A stretch of DNA of 16,247 bases from Dimargaris cristalligena (taxonomy: Eukaryota > Kickxellomycota > Dimargaritomycetes > Dimargaritales > Dimargaritaceae): assembly GCA_027576995.1 (NCBI GenBank), contig JANBQC010000621.1:1-16247 (forward strand). The letters are read 5' to 3'. The position numbers and the translations under genes are program-made. Each line of letters starts with the position of its first letter. Within the stretch, counting starts at the first letter, position 1. Shown in pieces: positions 1-8,321 of this stretch. A model generated the notes under the pieces. It saw nothing but the letters and a program-made list of their open reading frames with translations. It searched no databases and was not told where the DNA came from.

Positions 1-514
1 AGATTCGGCCAATATTACTAGTTAAAAATAAAATTCCCATATATTCTCCCATACACATATAATGTAAGCCCTTATATTGCTGGGCTGAATTTCACCCATA
101 TACATGCAAAAACACCCCACCGCTTAATTCATGCAGTTGGGCTCAGCAGTCCAATTGAACCGGGTTGAAGGGAAGATGAGGACAATACGTACTTCTCTCC
201 CAGTCAAGGTCACGAGGTTCTTGGTGAGTTGACCAACTAGCTATAAACAGTGGAAAATCTGGGGAAACATTATTTCTCCCAGACAGTCGCCCTTCTGGCT
301 GCAGGCTGGAGCCCTCTGCTCCGTATCCGCTATACCCCGTCTGCTTTGGCCCGCGCCTTTGGAGGCTGACCTTTGCCCATCGCATTCCCACTTTCCCAGA
401 AGTATAACATTCCCTTCCCCCCCCCGGCCTTTATGCCTTCCCGTCCTCTCTGGCTACATACCCCGCCTGCGGTTATTCCCCCTCTTCTCCACCTCCCCCG
501 GCCTTCCATTTTAT
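1..514. other. 5' flank of the TBC gene
   Basis: Non-coding stretch before the first gene. The left part is AT-rich and the right part (about 360-510) is strongly pyrimidine-rich on the + strand, with a C9 run at 417-425, as is common just upstream of fungal start codons. A TATAAA hexamer lies at 242-247, about 270 bases before the start codon, which is far for a core promoter. An open frame continues upstream of the chosen ATG but begins at TTG and has no domain similarity, so I treat it as untranslated leader. Confidence 0.5.
242..247 (+). promoter_or_regulatory. possible TATA box of the TBC gene
   Basis: A TATAAA hexamer in a local AT-rich patch upstream of a pyrimidine-rich leader. If used, the 5' UTR would be roughly 170-240 bases. 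A single hexamer in AT-rich sequence is weak evidence. Confidence 0.2.
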
Positions 515-1603
515 ATGCCCAACGGAACCCTGTTCGAATGGCTGGAAATCCTCAATGCCGAAGTCTACGTCGATGTCGATAAAATCCGCCGCTTGGCCCA
601 GTACCGCGGCATCCCCCGGGAAGTCCGCGGGGAGGTCTGGAAGTACCTGTTGGGCGTGGAATTGGCCGATCGGTCCCACGAGGTGGCCGTAGACCAGGCC
701 CACCAGGAGGAATATGCCCACATTGACAAACACCACTCCGAATACGCCCGCCGCGTCCACCGCGACACGGACCGCTACCTGGCCCGCCAGTCCGCCACGC
801 TGCAGGCCGCCGGCTCCGGTGGGGGAGGGGGACTGTCCGTTCGCCTCACCCGGGACGACGACGCCCCCGTCCTCGAAAATGTGCTCAATGCCTATCTGAA
901 TCGACACACCGCCGTCGAATACCATGCCGCCCTGGTGCCCTTGTGTGCCCCCTTAGTGGCCACCCTGGACCGGGAATCCGATGTGTTCTTCTGTTTTGAG
1001 CGCATCACGGCCGCCCTCGACGAATACACCCTGGAACACCCCGTTAACACCCGCGTGGCCCGCTTCATCACCCTGTTCCGCCTCACCCTGCCCGAGTTAT
1101 TCAACTATTTCCAGGAGGAGGAGGTCGACATGAACGAGTGGATATCGTCCTGGTTGCTGGGACTGCTCACGCGGGAACTTCCCCTGGACAACATCATTTC
1201 TCTGTGGGACCATTACTTCTCCCACGACACCTTCATCCATTTCCACACCTACGTCGGCTTAGGTAAGCCCCCCACCCCACCATTCCCTATGAGACTACCC
1301 GTACATCTGGGCGGTTAACGCACGGCCTACTGATCCATATATATATATATGATTCGATTTTTCTCGATATAACTAAACCACTTACCACTCTAATATCTTC
1401 GTGGTATATACGCTGTGTGCCCCCTTTACTCTCTCGATCCCTTAGCTATACTCAAGTTCTGCCGGCCAAGCCTCGAAGAATTAGAACAGTCGGAGATCCG
1501 AACCTTCCTGCTACACTTGCCCCGGTTGGATATCGCCCAAGTTATTGTCGTGGCGAACAATATCCAGACTGAAATCCAAAAACAAGACCGGCTCGATATA
1601 TAA
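515..1603 (+). CDS. TBC-domain protein (putative Rab GTPase-activating protein), two exons
   Basis: Exons 515-1262 and 1446-1603 join in frame to give 301 residues. The TBC fold is the Rab GAP catalytic domain, which stimulates GTP hydrolysis by Rab GTPases in membrane traffic. Visible hallmarks are the entry motif GIPREVRGEVW (32-42), VHRDTDR (81-87) matching the IxxDxxR arginine-finger motif with R87 as the finger, ENVLNAYLNR (121-130), and LWDHYF (230-235). The glutamine-finger motif YxQ is altered to Y136-H-A138, so dual-finger catalysis is doubtful. A glycine run at 101-106 sits in a loop between the two motifs. The protein is almost only the TBC domain, so it is a short family member. 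The start is the first ATG in frame; the open frame further upstream starts at TTG and is low complexity. The exact subfamily and Rab target cannot be named from sequence alone. Confidence 0.9.
1263..1445 (+). other. intron of the TBC gene (183 bases)
   Basis: Donor GTAAGC at 1263, acceptor TTAG ending at 1445. Splicing makes codon G|CT and joins TYVGL to AILKFCRPSLEELEQSEI, restoring the last helices of the TBC domain, whereas reading through gives a proline-rich tail and a stop at 1318. A good branch-point match TAACTAA lies at 1370-1376, about 70 bases before the acceptor. The intron contains an (AT)7 run at 1337-1350. Confidence 0.9.
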
Positions 1604-2356
1604 CAGGCACCGTTGCATTATCATATCCTCTAATAATATTTGCCTGTCCATCGGTATACTCAGCATTACACTTCCAGTGCACTGTAGTTACTTTGAATAA
1701 TACTGGTACATCAGTTTGCTTGTTCTGGGGGCGGAACATGGCTCTCTCTGACTTCTATTTTATGTAGGTTAACTAGCTTGAGAGTCGATGTCAATTTGCA
1801 GTGGATAGCATATAGTTGTCGGCTGAATCGCTCCTCCCTGGGTAGCTACGGATCTGTTTGTTTATTTCAGCACACTGGCTATATTCGGTAGGCTTAATAG
1901 GACCTTATCAGTAGTGGAAGGGGGCCTGTTTGTTACATTTTTCGGTCTTGACAGTCTTTGGCCCAATTAACAATTCGTTAGGTAAAGCGAACCACCACAA
2001 ATTGCCTAGTACCCCAATAAGTCTATTCCACTGAGATACCAAGTAACTAATGTCACGCAGAACAACACCAACTATACTACATTACGGCTGTACCACAACT
2101 GCCCGACCACTGGCGGGCGTCATTTTATAGCCACGCCCCACCCCTTTCTCTTTGATATTCGCCCTATACCACCAACTTAAGCCCTCGTTGTTCTCTTTCT
2201 TACTCTTACCTAACTAAACTAACGGACTTGTCAATAGTGAAGAGCTACTATCTCTTTCTTGAACTGTGAATTTAAGATAACCCCCTATCTAAGTCCCTTC
2301 TACCACATTTTCTTCAGATTCAGTGCCCGTCCATTGGCCCGACTTTTTCCTCTGTC
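1604..2356. other. intergenic region between the TBC and dehydratase genes
   Basis: No coding potential seen. It must hold the TBC 3' UTR and the promoter of the downstream gene. A TTTTATAG stretch at 2124-2131 followed directly by a GC-box-like CCACGCCCCACCCC (2132-2145) is the best core-promoter candidate, about 225 bases before the next ATG. Just before that ATG the sequence is pyrimidine-rich and includes a CTAACTAAACTAAC stretch at 2210-2223 and a TTTTCTTCAG at 2308-2317, which resemble a branch point and a 3' splice site. Confidence 0.4.
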
Positions 2357-3859
2357 ATGCTGGACTGGCTGAACAATCTACGCTGGCCCTCATTGTCGGG
2401 TGGCCCGGCCTCCCTCTCACCCCAACGGGCCCAAGTACTGCTAGCCGCCGCCTCCGCCTCCATCGTCACCGCGGGTTCCATTTTCGCCTTCCAATCCTAC
2501 CGCCGCAAACATTACCTCCGGCAACTAAAGGACGAGCTGTTGGCCACGGTGGACACCCCAGCATCGACTCTCCAGACCAGCCGCCTCAACCAACTAGGCC
2601 TGCCCATGTCGCCCGATTTACCCGATCTCGTGGGGGCAGACGATGTCCACATGGACAAGGGCGGTAATTTCCCTACGGGTGCTACTACTATTACTCAGTC
2701 GACGACGACTCATCCGGAATTCCTGGTGCGTGAGCAGCTGGCGCGTAACATCGCCTTTCTCGGGGAAGACGGCGTGGCTCGATTGCGCCGCGCCCGGGTG
2801 GTGGTTGTGGGGGCGGGGGGTGTCGGGTCCTGGGCCACGGTAATGCTCGCCCGCTCGGGGGTCGAATACATCCGCGTCATTGATTTCGACCAAGTCACCC
2901 TGTCCTCACTGAACCGCCATGCCGTCGCAACCCTCGCTGATGTGGGCACCCCCAAAGTGGTGGCCCTGAAAAACCGCCTGGCCCAGGTCACCCCCCAAGT
3001 GACCATCGATGCCCGGGTGACTTTGTTCGATAAATCCTCCGCACCCACCCTCCTGGAAGGTGGTGACAGGGGTCCCATCGACATGGTACTGGACTGTATC
3101 GATCACATTGACACCAAACTCGAGCTACTCCACTACTGCCATACCCACCAACTCCCCGTGATCAGTGCCATGGGCGCGGGGGCCAAATGCGACCCCTCCC
3201 GGGTCCAAATTTCCGATATCAGCGAAACTTTTGAAGACCCCCTGGCTCGGGCCGTGCGCCGCAGTCTCAAAAAGATGGGCGTCAACGGAGGGATTCCGGT
3301 GGTCTATTCCACCGAAAAACCCGGCCAGGTCCGGCTCCTACCGCTGGATGAAAGTCGCGTGGCCGACGCCGATGAATTCGCCGTGTTGCCCGATTTCCGG
3401 GCCCGGATTTTGCCCGTGTTAGGCACCCTCCCGGCCATTTTCGGTATGGCCATGGCGACCTACGTGATCTGCCAACTCGCGGCGTTTCCCCTGGAACCCC
3501 TGGCCATCAAGCAACGCGATGCGCTCTACCACCGCCTCCACCGCGATCTGTGCAACCGCGACGGCCACCACCACCACCACCAGAAAGGAGTACCTTTGTC
3601 CCAGGATGACGTAGCGTATAGTTTCGAGGAAATCTGGCGCGGCCGCAGCGTTATATCGGGGTCGTTTGAGAAACCCGCGCTCACGCGATGGCACCACGAC
3701 CAGCCCTTGTCACTCCAGAATTGTGTGTGCATGACTAAACACGAAGCGAGTATCCATGATGCCCTTACCGTGCCACCGGAGGAATACTACCCCTCTGATG
3801 TGGTTGAACGAGTCCAGGCCCGGTTCCGTGAAGAGATGCGGCTGGGTCAGTGGCGATAA
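2357..3859 (+). CDS. membrane-anchored tRNA threonylcarbamoyladenosine (t6A) dehydratase, TcdA/Tcd1/Tcd2 family
   Basis: An E1-like ThiF/MoeB-fold enzyme of 500 residues, one exon. The family uses ATP to cyclise t6A at position 37 of ANN-decoding tRNAs to ct6A. Hallmarks are the nucleotide-binding GAGGVGS (152-158), IDFDQVTLSSLNRH (175-188) with the acidic and Arg residues that contact ATP, K200 in GTPK, DCID (246-249), and AMGAGAKCDPSRVQISDI (271-288), closely parallel to E. coli TcdA. A hydrophobic segment at about 27-47 followed by RRKHYLRQ predicts an N-terminal membrane anchor; yeast Tcd1 and Tcd2 are mitochondrial outer-membrane proteins, so the same site is inferred here. Residues 359-377 form a second hydrophobic patch, also present in the bacterial enzyme's last helix. 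A His5 run (404-408) lies in a C-terminal extension of about 120 residues. The ATG at 2357 is chosen because it precedes the anchor. C-rich third positions mark it as a well-conserved resident gene. Confidence 0.93.
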   Translation: MLDWLNNLRWPSLSGGPASLSPQRAQVLLAAASASIVTAGSIFAFQSYRRKHYLRQLKDELLATVDTPASTLQTSRLNQLGLPMSPDLPDLVGADDVHMDKGGNFPTGATTITQSTTTHPEFLVREQLARNIAFLGEDGVARLRRARVVVVGAGGVGSWATVMLARSGVEYIRVIDFDQVTLSSLNRHAVATLADVGTPKVVALKNRLAQVTPQVTIDARVTLFDKSSAPTLLEGGDRGPIDMVLDCIDHIDTKLELLHYCHTHQLPVISAMGAGAKCDPSRVQISDISETFEDPLARAVRRSLKKMGVNGGIPVVYSTEKPGQVRLLPLDESRVADADEFAVLPDFRARILPVLGTLPAIFGMAMATYVICQLAAFPLEPLAIKQRDALYHRLHRDLCNRDGHHHHHQKGVPLSQDDVAYSFEEIWRGRSVISGSFEKPALTRWHHDQPLSLQNCVCMTKHEASIHDALTVPPEEYYPSDVVERVQARFREEMRLGQWR

Positions 3860-3912
3860 AAGACGCACGTATAAATACAAAGCCTACTCCAGACAGTCCG
3901 TTGGGGATGGCT

Positions 3913-3933
3913 TCTCTCTCTCTCTCTCTCTCT
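3913..3933 (+). repeat. (TC)n microsatellite
   Basis: About ten and a half TC units, 50 bases after the dehydratase stop codon, so probably inside its 3' UTR. It is followed by a T-rich stretch. Confidence 0.95.
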
Positions 3934-4024
3934 GTTGACCCCCTTTTTATTATTTTTTAATGAATATAGTTATTTTCTCCGCTTGTTTTGGGATGTTTAG
4001 ATTGTTTTTTTATTTTTATAAATG

Positions 4025-4047
4025 GGCTAGGCAATGTTGCCCTAGCC
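4025..4047. repeat. short hairpin downstream of the dehydratase gene
   Basis: GGCTAGG plus CAA (4025-4034) pairs with TTG plus CCTAGCC (4037-4039 and 4041-4047), leaving a two-base loop and one bulged C. About 180 bases after the dehydratase stop. Confidence 0.6.
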
Positions 4048-4201
4048 GGATATCTAGTATTGAGGGTTCTCGTTCACTTTCTTTCACCCCTCTGCCCTGC
4101 GCCCTACAGCGAATTCTTCAGGTGGAGATGATTGGGTGGGATTTGAGTCATAATGTAAAGCATTATAAGTAAACCTATGTTCAGTATATTTGGGCTTGGC
4201 G

Positions 4202-4235
4202 TTTGATATTGGCCTTATTACAAAACAATATCAAA
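4202..4235. repeat. perfect 10-base inverted repeat
   Basis: TTTGATATTG (4202-4211) and CAATATCAAA (4226-4235) are exact reverse complements around a 14-base spacer. Confidence 0.75.
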
Positions 4236-4307
4236 TTTATGACATCTGGGCCTTCACAAGGCACCGCCAGCTCCATCATTTTTACTATTGGTTTTGTCTT
4301 GGCTTGG

Positions 4308-4348
4308 CTGAGCACCCCCAAAAACCGGGAGGTTAAGTAGGTGCTCAG
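4308..4348. repeat. perfect 9-base inverted repeat, extendable with G-U pairs
   Basis: CTGAGCACC (4308-4316) and GGTGCTCAG (4340-4348) are exact reverse complements around a 23-base spacer. Two G-U pairs and an A-U pair (4305-4307 with 4349-4351) would extend an RNA stem to 12 pairs. Confidence 0.7.
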
Positions 4349-6159
4349 TTATCATGACCAGTTCAAACCGGCCCCACTAGTTGGGAATCGCCCACTTTTC
4401 AACCTAAAAATGGATTGTAGTATATTGGAATATTTCAAGCCGTCTTCTGATCCCGTATGGCTCACTCAGAAACTTAACCCCCCCCTGCCGGGTGATATAT
4501 TATTTAATTTCAAGTTGCACATATTTTTGATTGGGAGAAGGGGAGATCATTTAGCTGGCCTGGATACAAGAGCGTGCCCATCACCACAGTAATTTTCTAC
4601 CCTTTCTTTTCAAAGCATCCACATATTTCCTTGTTCTAAATCAAATCAAGAAGTACTCTCTCCCTTACTGTATAAGCTGATTCGAATTAGGTCACATTCC
4701 GAAACCACGGTCTGGTTGACTAAAAAAAATAGTACGAAAAGTTCCTTTTCCTTGCTTAAAAACCGGACCGGGTTCTCTGTGGATATGGAGCCACCCGGTT
4801 TAAAATAATCTGTAGGCAGTAGATTACAGGCCTCTATTAAGCTCAATATTATCCCTAGCAATTCTTAAAACGGCCGATGGCCCAATAGCTCGACCACGGA
4901 GTGAGACAGCCGTGTTTACACAATACGCACCCCGACATCCCAAATATTACATTCGGCGGATTTACATTGTTACTTTACTCGGGCTATGGTGAGGCATATA
5001 GGCAGCCCTCATGGCACCAGCCCACTGAAGGGTGAACACTTCATCAAATACTCATCACTTAAGCGTAAACACTGTATTTTTTAATTTCTCATTTGTAGGG
5101 GAGTGCAATAAGAAAAAGCGAATACTCCTTATTCCATCCTTATAATTCAAAGTGCACCCATCCATATAATAAATAAATGGATCTATAATTAAGCAGTTAC
5201 CATCTCTGGGCATATGGCCGTAGTGACTGGAATTTCTGGTACCAATTCTCCCAGATCCCCCGTCTCAGGCGAGTTGGGAATAGTGAGGGAAGTTAAATTG
5301 ACTTGCTTAAGACGCCCATTCTTTTCAATGATGAAGCTCATCGCTTATTTTCCGTATCAGCAGTGGTTGACAGGTGGATTGGCGGTCGTCGAATGATTTA
5401 CCCCATCGTGATTCTTTTAACCATAGTCCTTGGGACGTTTCAACTGATCTCTTAGCCTTGCCTAACTGATACATGCCATTCGAATCACACTCTGCTTGGT
5501 GGTTATTCCTGGGCACCCGAGTACACTGTTCTAAATTAGGACGCGAGGGTGGGACAGGGCCTGGGTATCATGAGTACGGGGATTCGCTAATTCGCCACCA
5601 TTGTTGTCCCACTCCCACTCCCCCTCGCCCAACTTCCCAGTTAAGCCAAATTCATTACTTCTCATATCCAATATACTGTGTTTCATTTATTTAACACTTG
5701 GTTTGTTCCCTCGGTGGCAATTCACCTGGATCTAATCGGAAGGGAAACAGCACCCATACACTTTCTGGTTTCTGGTAGAGAGGGGCGCAGAGAATGGAAC
5801 CACTGAGGCATGTTAAGAAAACAAGCCGAATCTTTAGGGGTTTGCCCATCTATAGTTGATCCCGGTAAATTGAGGGAGGCTTATCCACCTAATTGGTAAG
5901 CGCCGCCATATGGGCACTGCTATTAAGCGAGAAAATTAGAAACCCTTAAGGGGCAGGGGAGGGCTGTATCCGGATACCCTTTTAGCCTGATTTATTAATT
6001 TTTTGTTTGAGGGCCGGAATATCTCCGGTAGTTTTTGTAAGGCATGCTACTTAACTTCAACTAGTGTCGTTAGCCAGATTAGTCGAGTTGGGTAGCCCCC
6101 TTAAATCAGATAGTCAAGGCGGTGAGCTAAACACTTTGTCGGAGTCCAGCTATCAGGAT

Positions 6160-6179
6160 ATTCACAAAAATTTGTGAAT
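6160..6179. repeat. 20-base near-continuous palindrome
   Basis: ATTCACAAA (6160-6168) and TTTGTGAAT (6171-6179) are exact reverse complements separated by two bases. It could be a dimeric protein binding site. Confidence 0.75.
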
Positions 6180-7685
6180 GCGGGAGGTCAGTGTTGGTGC
6201 AGTAATGGTCTATTTAAAAGGTGCAGATGGCTCACCCAGCAGACCCAATAAAGTCCAATTCAGTGGAAACGGGCAGTGTTAGGGGTTTCTTTTTGATTTT
6301 TTACCCAGCCCATTATCCGCATTCGGCTGCACACTGCATATGTTACTACCTACCTACCCACCTCCCCCTCCTGAATGAGAAATAATCTGACTTGGTTAGT
6401 GATGCATTTTTCATTCCTTGCGTGTGTACTCCCTCAGTCCGCAGGAATGACGAGGCGTGTAAAACCATAAATAAAACAGACTTGCTATGAGTCGAACGAA
6501 ACGGGGAGGAGGTTGGCGAGTCATTGTTTCTGTTTGGATTTTGTTCAGATGAAGTAGAGTTTTATTTAAAGTGAATCTAAGGCAGGCGACCTTTTGGCCA
6601 TGATTTGCCATCCACAGGGAACATATTAAAGGATGAATGGCTCAAAAACCCTCAAAAGCTACAAATAAAGAGGGAAAGGACATGGTAGGATGGCCCTCAA
6701 GCTGTTGTCTATTCGACTAGTTCGACTTATTTCCCGGAAGCTGCAGGTAAAACTATGCAATTCTTAAACACGATATTAAAAGGAGTAGTTCCGAAGAGCC
6801 TGGTCGACACTTACGGGGCTACATTATCCGGTTAAGTTGCTGAACTTGGGCTATTTGTTACCGGTAAGGCTTCTTCCTCCCGCCCCCGAAGCTCGGAGGA
6901 ATAGGCCAATTTAGACATTTCCCGATGGCCTCCAACTAGCTGGAATACCCTGTCCCGCCTCTAACCCTCACGTTTTGGATTGCAATGGGCTAGTCACACG
7001 CACATGTATACTATGAACAGTATGTCCCTAGACGAATGTGTTACCACTTTGCAGTTCAGCCACAGTCTTATCACCTTGTGCACTGGGGCCGACCAAGGCT
7101 GGCCTGGTCGAGAGCTACTCCTTTCTTCAGGCAACATTGTTATTATCTAATTTACCGGTGCGAGTCGGCCAAGCACTATTGGGGGGGGATGTCTCCGATT
7201 CTTTATCATAAGGCTGGCAGTGGGATCCCAGAAGTATATATTAATCACTTAAACATACCACACCGCATGGTGGGCGGCTTGTTTCAGGAGGGTTTGCTCC
7301 GAACTAACTCCGCAAGCCCACCGACTCGCTCCTCGATATTTTCTTTTTCCCAGTATCCTCTTTCCCCCGTCTCCTGTGGTCGTTCTGCGGTATTCCACAC
7401 TAATAGCGACCCACTCCTGTGCCCAACTAATAATCGCTGGAATCCCCTTTGCATAGGGATTCCAAACACTGGGAGGAAAGGAGTGCCACTGTAATGCAAG
7501 CCGTGCAACTTTTCGGAGCGCCCGTTGGCCTCCCACTCTCGTTTTTTCTCTCCCCTAACGTCCGTTTCTCATACCCCTCCTTTTTTCATACACTCCCCAA
7601 CTCCGATAATATCCCAAGAAACGGTCGTTCAGCCCAGTAATTTTATCTGCAGCTAGTGAGTGAATAGTAGCGCATTTTCTCTCTC

Positions 7686-7690
<5 letters not shown>

Positions 7691-7721
<31 letters not shown>
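7691..7721 (+). repeat. (CT)15 microsatellite
   Basis: An uninterrupted CT run with a shorter CT run just before it (7679-7687), split by GTT. About 600 bases upstream of the arrestin-like start codon. Confidence 0.97.
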
Positions 7722-7723
<2 letters not shown>

Positions 7724-7754
7724 AAGGTGGGTATGGCTCGGGTCGTGCTTGGGG

Positions 7755-7782
7755 GGCTGGCTCAATTCATTTCGAGCCAGCC
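7755..7782. repeat. perfect 9-base GC-rich inverted repeat
   Basis: GGCTGGCTC (7755-7763) and GAGCCAGCC (7774-7782) pair exactly around a 10-base spacer, 33 bases after the CT microsatellite. Confidence 0.75.
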
Positions 7783-8248
7783 GCGGCCTGATTTTTTGAC
7801 CGAGTGGTACTGGGAGTAGCTGCAGTCTCCTTCCTTTTCTTATGTGGTGTCTCCAACCGGTGAAAAGGACCTAGCGGACCAAAACCTGTTTTATTTTACT
7901 ATGGCTGAAGCAGCCGGTACCGTTACTAGTAGGGAAATCCGCTATTGATGGACTGCAGTGATGTGCAAAGGGCCCATCCCCCTTCGGTGGCTATTTAATC
8001 CGCTCCTCCCGGCCGCCCCCTTCGTCCTTTTCACTAGACTTATACTGTACCTTCTCCCCTCCCCTCCACCTTACCTTCGTGTCATTTACCGGAGCCATCA
8101 TCTTTTTTTATCAAGATTGCCTGATGCAACCCTCCCATTCTTAGGGCTTATACTATTCGACCTTCTCCATTTTTACCATTGTTCTCTGCCCTTCCTTCGC
8201 TCTTGTTTGATCACTTTCCTCGACAATCTTTGGACGGGGCTCGTCCAC

Positions 8249-8256
8249 TATTTAAA
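8249..8256 (+). promoter_or_regulatory. possible TATA element of the arrestin-like gene
   Basis: TATTTAAA lies 66-73 bases before the start codon, with a second AT-rich TATATT at 8261 and a CCAAT at 8270-8274. Placement fits a short 5' UTR starting in the CA-rich stretch before the ATG. Confidence 0.35.
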
Positions 8257-8321
8257 TTGCTATATTGATCCAATTCATCGCCGCTGTCCAAACCTGCCAG
8301 TCCCCCCATCAAAACAGCACA

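Larger units (their letters stand above)
3860..8321. other. 4.46 kb gene-free region
   Basis: I see no open frame here with a recognisable domain, coding-like codon use or plausible exon chain; the longest (152 residues at 7036-7494) has none of these. No tRNA B-box, 5S or spliceosomal RNA signature was found on either strand. The region holds two CT microsatellites, G/C homopolymer runs (C8 at 4478-4485, G8 at 7181-7188), and several inverted repeats (listed separately). The last 350 bases are pyrimidine-rich and are probably the promoter and leader of the arrestin-like gene. Confidence 0.5.

Noticed and set aside
359..514. Upstream extension of the TBC frame
   Set aside because: Starts at TTG, is Pro/Ser/Leu low-complexity and lies in pyrimidine-rich leader sequence; the ATG at 515 directly precedes the conserved N-terminus.
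473..925. 150-residue minus-strand frame over the TBC gene
   Set aside because: Mirror of the GC-rich coding strand, with no domain.
1982..2317. Possible 5' UTR intron of the dehydratase gene (GTAAAG ... CTAAC ... TTCAG)
   Set aside because: The elements exist but the branch-like motif is about 95 bases from the acceptor and there is no coding constraint to confirm it.
4341..4592. 83-residue frame
   Set aside because: Starts at GTG, overlaps an inverted repeat, and matches no family.
4741..4810. AAACCGG / CCGGTTT inverted repeat
   Set aside because: Only seven exact pairs with imperfect extension over a wide spacer.
6715..6726. GTTCGA near a possible tRNA B box
   Set aside because: Flanks do not match GGTTCGANTCC, and no acceptor stem or A box is present.
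7036..7494. 152-residue plus-strand frame with an ATG
   Set aside because: Longest frame in the gap, but codon use is random-looking, no domain or signal is visible, and minus-strand frames of similar quality overlap it.
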